Shown: positions 30,966-39,563, counted from the first letter of the stretch. The stretch is 64,000 nt of DNA from Treponema sp. Marseille-Q4130 (GCF_014334325.1 NZ_JACSET010000008.1:62001-126000), one strand, 5' to 3'. Made by a program: numbers and translations. Notes: generated by a model not told the origin, from the sequence alone.

Positions 30966-31589
30966 ATGAAAAAGATATTGTTTGTTTTGGCGGCTTTAAC
31001 AGCTGTCGGAATCGGATTTACCGCATGCAGCAACGGCTCGTCGGACAACAACGGGGGGGGGGGTATTAAACCTGCCGCAAAAACATACAAAGTCGGCGCT
31101 AGACTGAGCTGTGTTGTCAATGCAATGGTGCCGGGTGGTGTCGATTTCGGAACAGGACTGTTGAAAGACGCTTCCGTTACTATTGACAGTTCCGGCAATG
31201 CAACGATGACGGCGAAGTTCGGAAAGGCAGAAGCGATGAGCGGAGCAGCAAAAACGTTTATCGATCCGCGCAATTCAAAACCGGGTTATTATGATGCAGG
31301 CGGAGTCAAAAAGGATGTAATTGCCTATACCATAAGCCCTGAAGGCGATACCGCAACTCCTCCTCCCACAGATCCTGATCACGCTGCCGGTGTCCGCTAC
31401 GTCACATCGATGACCTTCCCTGTAAGCGAACATAAAAACGTATACTATTTATGGTTTTACTTGAATTCAGATATGATGGGTGTACAGTTTTGCGACGGAA
31501 GCGGTTCGTTCACTTATAACCAACCTGATAAGCCCACAAAATATAAGGGTGAATTTACGATCGACTGGTCTACGCTTACCGAACAATAG
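30966..31589 (+). CDS. Lipoprotein with poly-G tract, probably phase-variable
   Basis: 207 residues; signal ends in the lipobox FTAC (Cys21). Directly after the signal, a run of 11 G (31053-31063) encodes GGGG. With 12 G the frame reads ...TAT TAA and stops at once; with 10 G it stops about 14 codons later, so slippage would switch the protein off. The mature part has alternating beta strands (ASVTIDSSGNATMTAKFG, YVTSMTFPVSEHKNVYYLWFYL). A NEAT-like haem-binding fold is possible but weakly supported. Follows the TonB receptor operon. Confidence 0.82.
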   Translation: MKKILFVLAALTAVGIGFTACSNGSSDNNGGGGIKPAAKTYKVGARLSCVVNAMVPGGVDFGTGLLKDASVTIDSSGNATMTAKFGKAEAMSGAAKTFIDPRNSKPGYYDAGGVKKDVIAYTISPEGDTATPPPTDPDHAAGVRYVTSMTFPVSEHKNVYYLWFYLNSDMMGVQFCDGSGSFTYNQPDKPTKYKGEFTIDWSTLTEQ

Positions 31590-31838
31590 CATATAGAGAA
31601 TATGTTCGCTGTGCTGCCTTCTAAAAAGGCGGATATGCGAACACCGGTTTATAATCGCGTTTGCCGCGAAAGAGCAGCAAGCGCTTTCAGTGCATGACGC
31701 GCGCTAACGCTTCCGCGTTTGTACCATACGCATACGCCTGCGTGAAAAAGCAATCGTTTTTTTGCGTGGGCGTTTTTAACATTTTTTCAGTATAACCTTT
31801 ACCCCGCCCGGTTTGTTTTCTACACGAGGGATTATGCG

Positions 31839-32546
31839 ATGAAAAAAAATCTGTCCGTGAAAGAGCCGTACTTCGAAACGGACGCGGCGTATTCTTTGCT
31901 TTTCAAATCGATGTTTGCGGCGCTTCTTTTTTTGCCGCTTTTGTTTGTGTCCTGTACGTCTTCCGTCGAACTGCGCGCAAACGGCGACGGCAGCGTCGAC
32001 ATAACATACGATGCGGCATTCGGTTCGGCATTTGTCGAAATGATGCAAGCGCTTTCGGGCGGCGGGAATTCGCGTCTTTTCGATGCGGATGAGATGACGG
32101 CGCAGTTTCTGGCGGCCGGCGTCAACGATGTACGCATCGCTTCTCCTGCGGACACGTCGCTCGGTATAAGGCTCCGTTTGCCGAAGGGAGGGGACGATCC
32201 CGTGTCGCAGTCGACCTGTCTTTCGAGATCGGGCAATACTTTGTCTCTCGCGTTCTCTCCCGAATCCTGTGCAAAATTATACAAACTTCTGCCCGACACG
32301 ATGCAATCCTATATCGATTTATGCATGGCACCTCTTTTTCTCGGCGAACCTATGTCGCAAAACGAATATGTCGATTTGATCGCTTCCGTCTACGGTCAAG
32401 CGCTCGCCGACGAACTCAAGCGCTCGAAAATAAAGATTTCGCTCTTTGCACCGAACGACGAGAAAAAAGCGTCCAAAACGGTCGAGCTCCCGCTTACGGA
32501 ACTGCTTACGAGTACGAAACCCGTTTCGTTTTCCGTCGCGTGGTAG
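31839..32546 (+). CDS. Lipoprotein of unknown function
   Basis: 235 residues. The signal has an unusually long N-terminal part: 24 residues precede the hydrophobic stretch MFAALLFLPLLFVSC, with the lipid cysteine at 39. ATG 31839 has GAGGG upstream; an internal ATG at 31911 would give a normal-length signal but lacks an RBS. The mature part begins SVELRANGDGSVDITYDAAF, a beta-rich start, followed by helical stretches. Family not recognised; lipoproteins with such SSVxLxxxGxGxV openings occur in treponemes. Not obviously linked to neighbours. Confidence 0.75.
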   Translation: MKKNLSVKEPYFETDAAYSLLFKSMFAALLFLPLLFVSCTSSVELRANGDGSVDITYDAAFGSAFVEMMQALSGGGNSRLFDADEMTAQFLAAGVNDVRIASPADTSLGIRLRLPKGGDDPVSQSTCLSRSGNTLSLAFSPESCAKLYKLLPDTMQSYIDLCMAPLFLGEPMSQNEYVDLIASVYGQALADELKRSKIKISLFAPNDEKKASKTVELPLTELLTSTKPVSFSVAW

Positions 32547-32675
32547 GACGTGATTGAAGTGCTGTTTGTAATACTCGAATATGTGTCCGTCACGTCGTAT
32601 TAAGGCGACTGTTTTATTTGCGCGACGTTGACTTTTTATGTATCAGGAAGTATCATTGGTATGCAGGGGTGCACT

Positions 32676-32891
32676 ATGAGTGATTTTTTATTTGCAATGC
32701 CAAAAACAATAGACGGTATCGCAAGTGTTATTGATTTATTTGGTGTATATCCTATGTATAATAATTCCGCTTCCGAAGAAGAAGCGGATAGACGTGCATT
32801 TACTGCCGATATGCAGGCACTACAAAATGATATGAAGCTTGCCGTAAAAATTGTAAATCAAGAATGTCAAAGAAAGATAAACAGACCGTAA
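32676..32891 (+). CDS. Small hypothetical protein preceding DUF2335 gene
   Basis: 71 residues starting MSDFLFAMPKTIDG, with RBS-like AGGGG six bases upstream; an earlier in-frame ATG at 32628 lacks one. Mostly helical, acidic in the middle (ASEEEADRRAF). Its last 28 bases overlap the next gene, so both are coupled. AT-rich relative to the region. No family recognised; possibly a partner of the DUF2335 membrane protein. Confidence 0.6.
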   Translation: MSDFLFAMPKTIDGIASVIDLFGVYPMYNNSASEEEADRRAFTADMQALQNDMKLAVKIVNQECQRKINRP

Positions 32892-33307
32892 CAAGATTTT
32901 TAGACGAAGCCGATTCTCAAATAGCAAGACAAGAAGTCGTTTTTATGGCACGGTCTTCTTTTTTGCCGCCGCCAAAAGAATTAAAAGAATATGAAGAGAT
33001 ATTGCCGGGTATTACCGATAGATTGCTTTCTTCTTTTGAGAAACAGCAGGAACATCGCTTTGCCCTTGAGAAAAATACCGTTTTTACCGGTTCTAAACAA
33101 ACTTTACGCGGACAGATTCTTGCGTTTATATTAGGCTTGATAACTATTATCGGAGGTCTTTATCTTATTTCACAGGGTAAAGATATACAAGGATATCGGC
33201 TTCTCATCGGTACAGCCGCAACACTGGTGAGTGTTTTTATTTATGGTAAACATCAAAATAAAAAAGAACGCATTGAAAAAGCGCGCTTAAATCCGGAAAA
33301 AAATTAA
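32864..33307 (+). CDS. DUF2335 membrane protein
   Basis: 147 residues. The family pattern is clear: SSFLPPPKELKEYEEILPGITDRLLSSFEKQQEHRF in parts (PPP-x-L-x-x-Y-E-x-x-x-PG, then E-x-Q-x-x-HR), followed by two membrane helices (about 92-108 and 112-129) and a basic tail. DUF2335 proteins are scattered across bacteria and phage-like regions; function unknown. AT-rich compared with neighbours, which suggests acquisition together with the preceding small gene. Confidence 0.8.
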   Translation: MSKKDKQTVTRFLDEADSQIARQEVVFMARSSFLPPPKELKEYEEILPGITDRLLSSFEKQQEHRFALEKNTVFTGSKQTLRGQILAFILGLITIIGGLYLISQGKDIQGYRLLIGTAATLVSVFIYGKHQNKKERIEKARLNPEKN

Positions 33308-33411
33308 TAAAATCGAATTCGTTATTTTTTTTGTACAAATATTTTATTCATGCAGAGGCTTATCTCACATTTTATAAGTGCCCGAGCAGTAAGAACTACA
33401 ATTCACTTTCC

Positions 33412-33440
33412 TTGACCCGAATATTTTTCAGCACTATACT
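33412..33440 (+). promoter_or_regulatory. Promoter of ridA
   Basis: TTGACC (33412-33417), 17 bases, TATACT (33435-33440). Start near 33447, leader about 30 bases containing the RBS GTGAGG. Confidence 0.7.
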
Positions 33441-33476
33441 GAAACCATAAAATTTTATACGCAGTGAGGCAATCCT

Positions 33477-33854
33477 ATGAAAGTAATCGATACGAAAAAT
33501 GCGCCGGCGGCGATAGGCCCCTATTCACAGGCGATCGTTGCAAACGGCTTCGTGTACACGTCCGGTCAAATCCCGATCGATCCCGAGACGGGCTCCGTTA
33601 CAGGCAAAACGATAACCGAACAGGCGGAACAGGTTATGAAAAATCTCAAAGCGGTGCTCGAAGCGGCGGGAAGCGATTTTACGAAAGCGGTCAAAACGCT
33701 GTGCTTTCTCAAAACGATGGACGACTTTGCGGCGTTCAACGAAGTGTATGCAAAATATTTTACCGGTAAGCCCGCGCGCTCGTGCATAGCGGTCGTGCAG
33801 CTTCCGAAAAACGTGCTCGTCGAAGTGGAAGTTGTCGCCCAAGCTGCAAACTGA
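33477..33854 (+). CDS. ridA: RidA-family enamine/imine deaminase
   Basis: 125 residues, standard length. AIGPYSQAI at the N-terminus, SGQIPIDPETG, and the catalytic arginine in GKPARSCIAVVQLPK with the closing VEVEVVAQ. RidA hydrolyses reactive 2-aminoacrylate and related imines released by PLP enzymes such as threonine dehydratase and cysteine-metabolising enzymes. Works as a cytoplasmic trimer. Single-gene transcript with its own promoter; RBS GAGG precedes ATG. Confidence 0.95.
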   Translation: MKVIDTKNAPAAIGPYSQAIVANGFVYTSGQIPIDPETGSVTGKTITEQAEQVMKNLKAVLEAAGSDFTKAVKTLCFLKTMDDFAAFNEVYAKYFTGKPARSCIAVVQLPKNVLVEVEVVAQAAN

Positions 33855-33866
33855 TGCCCGTACGAA

Positions 33867-33921
33867 TAAAAAAAACAGAAGCCGATGATCGAATCCCGTT
33901 CGGATCAGACATCGGCTTCTG
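33867..33921 (-). terminator. Strong terminator of the RND/LolA-like/barrel operon
   Basis: Perfect 12-base arms CAGAAGCCGATG (33876-33887) and CATCGGCTTCTG (33910-33921) with further pairing inside. On the minus strand the stem is followed by a run of eight T (33868-33875), so it ends the minus-strand operon; it may work on the ridA side as well. Confidence 0.85.
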
Positions 33922-33969
33922 AATATGCGAGATACCGTCGGCGTCCCGCTGTAAAATTAATAAAAATTA

Positions 33970-35304
33970 TTAAAATCTGACCGTTCCCTCGAATCGCACG
34001 CAGCTCAAATCTTTATACTTTCCGTAAGTGCCGTCGCTTTTCGGACCGGGAAAATAGCCGTCGAACGCAAGCGCAAGCGAAATCTCGTCGGTGAGGTTGT
34101 ACTTTGCTTTAAGACCGGCAAAGCCGTCCAAATCGTTTAAACGTACAAGACCGGTACACGAAAGCGTGAGCGTTTCGGAAAAAAGCGTTTTCGAAAGGTT
34201 TGCCGTAGCCCCGTGTTCGTACGCGTTGCGCGCAAGCGAGTCGACATAATCGAATACGACGTCCCCGTAATACTGCGCGGTAAGCATCCAGCCGTTTTTA
34301 TTCCAGTCGAATCCCGTAAGGGCTCTCAGTTCGTTTTTTCGTTTGCAGCCGCCGAGCGAAGTTTGTCCGAGTTGAAGCGCTCGCTCTATAAAAAACGCGC
34401 TTTCCGCTCTGATCACAAAAGCTCCTGCGGGAACGGCCAAGTCGAAGCCCGCCATGCCGTACCGATAATACTTTCCCGACACGATAATTTTAGTCGGCGG
34501 CATCGCATCGGGCGTATACATAAAATTCGGCGAATCGTCAAAGCCGTAGTATCCGTACAGCGAAAAGTCGACCGCCGGAAACCAAAAACTTACGCGCGCG
34601 GCACAGCTTGAATTTGCGATGTTCAGCTCCGGCTTTGAAATATCGCCGAGTACGACCGGTACGGCACCAACGGAACTCGGAATGAGCGCTTTTCGAAGCG
34701 GATTCCACGATTCGAACGGAAGCGCAGAGGGTCTGAAAAACGGAATCCAATACGCATCGGCGGAAAAATACGTTCCCGAAAGCGTGCCCTTTATCGCGTC
34801 GATGCCGAGCCTGCTTTCGCTGTAGTTCGACGTACCCAGAGATGCGAGATTTTGCGGGCAGAGGATATCCGCGATGCGTATGCCGTCCGCTTTTCCCCAC
34901 GCCGTTATCTGCCGTCCGATTTTTAAGCCCGCCGTCAAACCCTTTCCGAACTCGTTCGACGTCCACGAAAAATACGCTTCCTGCAGTTCCGCGCCGAGTC
35001 CGTCGGTAAGCGAAAAACTTCCGCCGGAATTCGCAGCGAGCGCATTGAAATACGCGTTGCCCGCGATAAAGACCGAGCAATCCGCAAAGCGCGCGTCGAT
35101 CTCTCCGCTCACCGTTTCTTTTGCGGGTGAAAAATCGCCCGCGTTATCGCCTCGTATAAAAACGCCGACTGCGGTTTTAGCGCTTCCCGAAAATGTGATG
35201 CCCTGCGAAAATGCGAAGGAGGCGGAAAGAACGCAGACAGCCCCGAACACAGCGGTACGATACCGCCGCACAGCCTGCAACATTTTTAAAATTAATAATT
35301 TCAT
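33970..35304 (-). CDS. Outer-membrane barrel-like protein of RND operon (DUF1302-like)
   Basis: 444 residues; signal peptide (cleavage near FAFSQG, about residue 34 from the first ATG; the ATG at 35283 gives a more usual signal). The mature part consists of many amphipathic beta strands (GITFSGSAKTAVGVFI, GLTAGLKIGRQITAWGKADGIRI, LTLSCTGLVRL) and ends in an aromatic (VRF), as expected for an outer-membrane barrel. WGKADG resembles the DUF1302 family, which often accompanies RND/MMPL exporters. Overlaps the LolA-like gene by four bases. It probably receives or exports the substrate of the RND pump. Confidence 0.75.
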   Translation of the reverse strand: MKLLILKMLQAVRRYRTAVFGAVCVLSASFAFSQGITFSGSAKTAVGVFIRGDNAGDFSPAKETVSGEIDARFADCSVFIAGNAYFNALAANSGGSFSLTDGLGAELQEAYFSWTSNEFGKGLTAGLKIGRQITAWGKADGIRIADILCPQNLASLGTSNYSESRLGIDAIKGTLSGTYFSADAYWIPFFRPSALPFESWNPLRKALIPSSVGAVPVVLGDISKPELNIANSSCAARVSFWFPAVDFSLYGYYGFDDSPNFMYTPDAMPPTKIIVSGKYYRYGMAGFDLAVPAGAFVIRAESAFFIERALQLGQTSLGGCKRKNELRALTGFDWNKNGWMLTAQYYGDVVFDYVDSLARNAYEHGATANLSKTLFSETLTLSCTGLVRLNDLDGFAGLKAKYNLTDEISLALAFDGYFPGPKSDGTYGKYKDLSCVRFEGTVRF

Positions 35305-36110
35305 TTTATCGCTCCGCGTTCAAGGGATGCAACGGTAAAGACGGAATCGTTTATCGGTATGTTGTAGTGCACGTCTTTCATTTCGATGACGGTCGAATGA
35401 TCGGTTCTGACATTTTTCATCGTCATCTTGCCGATCGTCCATATACCGTCGATTTTTTCAATGTTTGTACATTCGAGTTTGCGCTGCAGTGCGTTTTGCC
35501 GGTCGTAGTATTCGCTTTTTAATAATTTGAAATTATCTTTGCGGATCCATACGATGCGGCGGGGGTTTTTTTCCGTTTTATCTTTTGCGGCGCATTCGAT
35601 TTTCCAGCAGTCGAAGCCGTCGACGGTTTCGGAAGCGAGCACGGTAAACGTATCTTTCGAAAGCGCTCTGTCGCCCATATCGTCGTAGGTAAAATCCGTT
35701 CCCATAAAATCGCCGCCGCTTTCGCTGCCGGATATGCGGCGCACTTTTTTCATCGCGGGCATATACAGCCAATTGTCGGAATCTTTTTTCGTACCGTCGG
35801 CTTTTTCATCGTATTCCCACATCAAATAGCCGACACCGGCGACGTCTTTCGGCGTACGGAAAACGATAACCGTTTTATCATTATCGCCGTAATCTTTCGT
35901 ATAATACACGATTTCGCGCACTCGCTGATTGCCGGTTTTATTGACGAGCGTCATCGTTGCGGTATACGTACTCGTTTTGCCGCTGTCCGCGTCTCTCGCG
36001 CGCTTCATAATATCGTAGCCGCTCAAATCCTGTGCGGCGGCCGCGAACACGCAGGCACCGACTGCAAAAAATACGGCAGCTCTTTTTAATAATTTTTCGA
36101 TCCTTTTCAT
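35301..36110 (-). CDS. LolA-like periplasmic (outer-membrane lipoprotein-sorting type) protein
   Basis: 269 residues from ATG 36110, chosen because GGAGG lies just upstream; a TTG further upstream is less likely. Signal peptide of about 30 residues (AVFFAVGACVFAAAAQ). The mature part is of the LolA-like superfamily often annotated as outer-membrane lipoprotein-sorting protein: DIMKRARDADSGKTSTYTATMTLV, in part, RIVWIRKDNFKLLKSEYYD and the DGIWTIGKMTMKNV strand. These bind a hydrophobic lipid or acyl chain in a half-barrel. Between an RND exporter and a barrel it would shuttle lipid across the periplasm. Confidence 0.82.
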   Translation of the reverse strand: MKRIEKLLKRAAVFFAVGACVFAAAAQDLSGYDIMKRARDADSGKTSTYTATMTLVNKTGNQRVREIVYYTKDYGDNDKTVIVFRTPKDVAGVGYLMWEYDEKADGTKKDSDNWLYMPAMKKVRRISGSESGGDFMGTDFTYDDMGDRALSKDTFTVLASETVDGFDCWKIECAAKDKTEKNPRRIVWIRKDNFKLLKSEYYDRQNALQRKLECTNIEKIDGIWTIGKMTMKNVRTDHSTVIEMKDVHYNIPINDSVFTVASLERGAIK

Positions 36111-36153
36111 AGTATCCTCCAAAATCAATATCGTTTATCGTATCGTTCGATTA

Positions 36154-38598
36154 TTAACTAATGTGTTTCGGCGCATTGTTTTCTTTTGCATCCGATTCTT
36201 TTCCGAACGACTTTGCCGAAAACAGCAGCACCGGCGTCAGCGTATAATCGGCGATAAGAGCTGCACCGAGTCCGACGACGCTCAGCAATCCGATGCGGAA
36301 CAGCATATTTATCGAACTGAACATATACATCGAAAACATCGCGCACAGGATAACCGTCGTCGCAATCATCGATCGGCCGATTTTGACAAAAGAATCGACG
36401 ACCGCTCTGTGATAATTGCCGGTCGCCTCGTATTCAAGTTTGACGTGATTCGTAAAGTGGATCGTATCGTCGACCGCAATGCCGAGTATCATCGGCATAA
36501 TCGTCATCGTGAGCATATCGAGCGGATATCCGAAAAAGCCCATGAGCCCGCCGACGAGCAGTACCGGGGCGGCGTTCGGGATCATGCCGATAAATCCCGT
36601 ATGGATGCTCGAAAACACGATTATCAAAAGGAGTAAAATTATTATAAACGAACCGCCGAGCGATTTCAATTCGCCGGTAACGAGCGTATGATTCATCGTT
36701 GCAAAGCCGACGATTTCGCCGATGCAGAAAACTTTCGCGCCGGGGAAATAACGGGAACCGAGAGAACGCGCATCGGTGATATCCAAATCGATCGCGTTCG
36801 CATCGTATTCTTTCAATTCGACGTGTACGTATGCGGTATTACAGTCGTCGTTCATCCACACGGAAAGATTTTCGCCGCCGGATAATTCGTACAGGAATAA
36901 CAGCTGCGCTAAAAAATCCCGTTCTTTCGGAATCGTATAAAACGCAGGATCGTCGCCGTTCAGCGTGCGGTTCATCTCTTTTACGATGTCGGTTACGGAT
37001 GTGACGCGCGGTTTCGTACCCGATATCTTCGTGAGCCTGAGTTTGCCGAGAGCGGCTCCCAAATCGTCGAGTGCCTGCATATTTTCGGGCTCTTTAAATG
37101 CATCGGCTTCGGGAAGTTCGATCATCACTTCGTACGAATATTGGTTGCCTAGTTTCGAATTCATAATGGAAATCATGCGTTCGACATACGGAACTTTTTT
37201 ACCCATCATACCGACGTAGTCCATATTCACTTCAATGCGGAACATATAGAAAACGGATGCCGCTGTGATCGCACCTCCGACGATGAGGATCGGGATGCGG
37301 TGTCGGAGCACTTGTTCGCCGAAGCGTCCGTATACGGCATCGACTTTTTCGTGAAACGCTTTTATGCGCGCTTCCCGCCGTAACGCTTTTTGTGAAGGCG
37401 ATTTTGCCGCCGCGGGGGAGTCCTTTCCGTAGCTGTACAAAACCGGAAGCAGCACGATGACGTACAGATAGATGATAAAGACGAGCGCGGAACAGGTACC
37501 GCCGAGCCAACGCAGTGCGCCGATACCGGCGGTAAAAAACGAAATAAAGGATGCCATCGTCGTGATGACGGTAAATAAAATCGGCCAGCCGGTCGTTTTC
37601 ACCGCGGCGATCGCGGCGGCTTTGCGGCTGCCGCAGCTGCGGAATTCGTAATTGAATCCGTTGATATAGTGAATCGCATAACCGACGGAAAGCGCCATGC
37701 CGAGCAGTATCGGCAGTGTCAGAAGATTTTCTCCGGCAATGATGCCGAACCAGCCGGAAAAGCCGAATACCGTACCGATACCGCCGACGGTTGCAAAGAT
37801 CGGAACGAGCACTCCCCGCACCGAACGGATGAACAAAATCAAACAGACGAGCATGACGATAAAGCCCGTGATGATGCGCCATTTCATATCGTGCTTTACC
37901 GCGCGGCTTTCTTCCGTTTCGATGTAGCCGACGCCGCTTCCTTTGAACGTGTAAGCGTCGCTTTTAAATTCGTCCGATTCGACGATCGGGATCGCAGCGT
38001 CGCCGACTTTGTACATATCCGCATAATCGTCGTCGTAAGGCGTCAGCGAAAGGACCACCCACGTTTCTTTTGCATCGTCGGATACGATATTGTTGACGAG
38101 CGATTCGCGGCTCATGATAAACGCTTTTTTTTCGGCGAGTTCCGCGCGTTCTTTTTCCGTCATCTGCGAAAGCGCTTTACCGCCGCCGGGGATGCCGTCT
38201 TTAAACGGATTGCTGACTTCGATGCCTTCTTCCGTGCCTTGCGAAACGGTCAAACGCATGAGCGACGTAACTTCATCCGCGAACGGCACTTCCGCTTCGA
38301 GGCGCTTGCCGAGCCGGTCGATCGCAGAGAGCACTTCAGGGTCGAATACGTCGTCGGCTTCGACGAGTACGGCGACGACGTCGGTGTTTCCGAACAGTTC
38401 TTTAAATCTGTCGTTTGCGGCTTTTTGCTCTTTGGAATTGGTAATCCACTGATCTTCGTCGTCTTCCGATTTAAACCTCGGCAAGCCGGCAAAGCCCGCA
38501 AGCGTGATAAGGGCGATTGCGATTAAAAATGCCGTCCGATGCTTTATTTGAAAGCGCCCGATTTTTTCGAAATGCACATTGATTTTGTTTACCGTCAT
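36154..38598 (-). CDS. RND-superfamily exporter (MMPL type)
   Basis: 814 residues: one N-terminal helix (about 23-40), a large periplasmic loop, a five-helix bundle (about 245-395), a second helix and periplasmic loop, and a final five-helix bundle (about 655-800). This is the twelve-helix plan of MMPL/HpnN-like lipid exporters; the membrane segments contain the sterol-sensing-like pattern (ILGIAVDDTIHFTNH, with the DD of the proton path). First gene of a three-gene operon with a LolA-like carrier and a barrel. A metal-type dyad lies 80 bases upstream. Confidence 0.9.
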   Translation of the reverse strand: MTVNKINVHFEKIGRFQIKHRTAFLIAIALITLAGFAGLPRFKSEDDEDQWITNSKEQKAANDRFKELFGNTDVVAVLVEADDVFDPEVLSAIDRLGKRLEAEVPFADEVTSLMRLTVSQGTEEGIEVSNPFKDGIPGGGKALSQMTEKERAELAEKKAFIMSRESLVNNIVSDDAKETWVVLSLTPYDDDYADMYKVGDAAIPIVESDEFKSDAYTFKGSGVGYIETEESRAVKHDMKWRIITGFIVMLVCLILFIRSVRGVLVPIFATVGGIGTVFGFSGWFGIIAGENLLTLPILLGMALSVGYAIHYINGFNYEFRSCGSRKAAAIAAVKTTGWPILFTVITTMASFISFFTAGIGALRWLGGTCSALVFIIYLYVIVLLPVLYSYGKDSPAAAKSPSQKALRREARIKAFHEKVDAVYGRFGEQVLRHRIPILIVGGAITAASVFYMFRIEVNMDYVGMMGKKVPYVERMISIMNSKLGNQYSYEVMIELPEADAFKEPENMQALDDLGAALGKLRLTKISGTKPRVTSVTDIVKEMNRTLNGDDPAFYTIPKERDFLAQLLFLYELSGGENLSVWMNDDCNTAYVHVELKEYDANAIDLDITDARSLGSRYFPGAKVFCIGEIVGFATMNHTLVTGELKSLGGSFIIILLLLIIVFSSIHTGFIGMIPNAAPVLLVGGLMGFFGYPLDMLTMTIMPMILGIAVDDTIHFTNHVKLEYEATGNYHRAVVDSFVKIGRSMIATTVILCAMFSMYMFSSINMLFRIGLLSVVGLGAALIADYTLTPVLLFSAKSFGKESDAKENNAPKHIS

Positions 38599-38677
38599 AG
38601 TTATTGTCCGTAATCACAAATACAACAGAGTAAAGTCTGTAAAAATCGAAAATCGTTACAGGGGCCGATTTACCGAA

Positions 38678-38697
38678 AAGTTATATTATGCTAACTT
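38678..38697. promoter_or_regulatory. Dyad AAGTTA-N8-TAACTT between RND and ZIP genes
   Basis: Perfect six-base arms. Its right half contains the reverse complement of AAGTTAGCATAA found at the TonB-receptor promoter (27537). It sits 80 bases from the RND start and 86 from the ZIP start, so it could control either. A direct repeat AGCGAAATAATA occurs twice nearer the ZIP gene (38743-38768). Confidence 0.6.
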
Positions 38698-38783
38698 ATT
38701 ATCGATAATATGGTATGCGAAGCTTGATTTTTTGTCAACACAGCGAAATAATATAGCGAAATAATAGCGCTCAAGGAAACAGT

Positions 38784-39563
38784 ATGACGACCGTATTTTG
38801 GGGATTGATGATCCCGTTTGCCGGAACGACGCTCGGAGCCGCGTGCGTGTTTTTTATGAGACGCGAAATGCACGACGGCCTGCGGCGCGCGCTTATGGGC
38901 TTTGCCGCAGGTGTTATGGTTGCGGCGTCCGTATGGTCGCTCCTCATCCCGTCCATGGAGATGGCCGATACGGCGAAGCGCTTATCGTTTATACCGGCGC
39001 TCGTCGGCTTTTTATTCGGCATTGCCTTTCTTTTTTCGCTCGATAGGATAACACCGCACCTGCACATCGACGCATCCGCTCCCGAAGGACCGAAATCGCG
39101 CTTGAGCCGCACGCTCATGCTCGTGTTTGCGGTAACGCTGCACAATATTCCCGAAGGCATGGCCGTCGGCGTCGTATTCGCCGGTATGACGAGCGGTTCT
39201 GCAAACGTTTCCGTTGCAGCAGCCTTTGCGCTTTCGCTCGGCATCGCGATCCAAAACTTTCCCGAAGGCGCGATCATTTCGATGCCGCTGAGAACGGAAG
39301 GCAACAGTAAGGCGAAATCCTTTTGGTACGGTATGCTCTCCGGAGCCGTCGAACCCGTCGCCGCGCTGATTACGATTTTATTAACCGAGATAGTTGTAAG
39401 CGCTTTGCCATATTTTCTTTCGTTCGCCGCAGGCGCCATGATTTACGTCGTCATCGAAGAGCTTATCCCCGAAGCGACGCGGGATGATAAAACCGATGTC
39501 TGTACGATCGGGTTTGCCGTCGGTTTCGCGCTGATGATGGTGCTTGACGTTGCATTGAGTTGA
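38784..39563 (+). CDS. ZIP-family divalent metal transporter (ZupT-like)
   Basis: 259 residues, about eight membrane helices. Helix IV carries VTLHNIPEGMAVG and helix V IQNFPEGAIIS, the metal-binding motifs of ZIP proteins; a short histidine loop (HLHID, about 92-96) lies between helices III and IV. Imports zinc, iron or manganese into the cytoplasm. AAGGA precedes ATG 38784. The dyad shared with the TonB receptor suggests metal-responsive control. Confidence 0.92.
   Translation: MTTVFWGLMIPFAGTTLGAACVFFMRREMHDGLRRALMGFAAGVMVAASVWSLLIPSMEMADTAKRLSFIPALVGFLFGIAFLFSLDRITPHLHIDASAPEGPKSRLSRTLMLVFAVTLHNIPEGMAVGVVFAGMTSGSANVSVAAAFALSLGIAIQNFPEGAIISMPLRTEGNSKAKSFWYGMLSGAVEPVAALITILLTEIVVSALPYFLSFAAGAMIYVVIEELIPEATRDDKTDVCTIGFAVGFALMMVLDVALS

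Noticed and set aside
30966-31589. Firm assignment of the poly-G lipoprotein as a NEAT haem-binding protein
   Set aside because: Strand pattern is suggestive, but the NEAT haem motif YxxxY is absent, so only a tentative remark was kept.
32547-33320. Integron gene cassette around the DUF2335 pair
   Set aside because: A GACGTGA/TCACGTC dyad precedes it, but no attC core sites (GTTRRRY) or integrase were seen.
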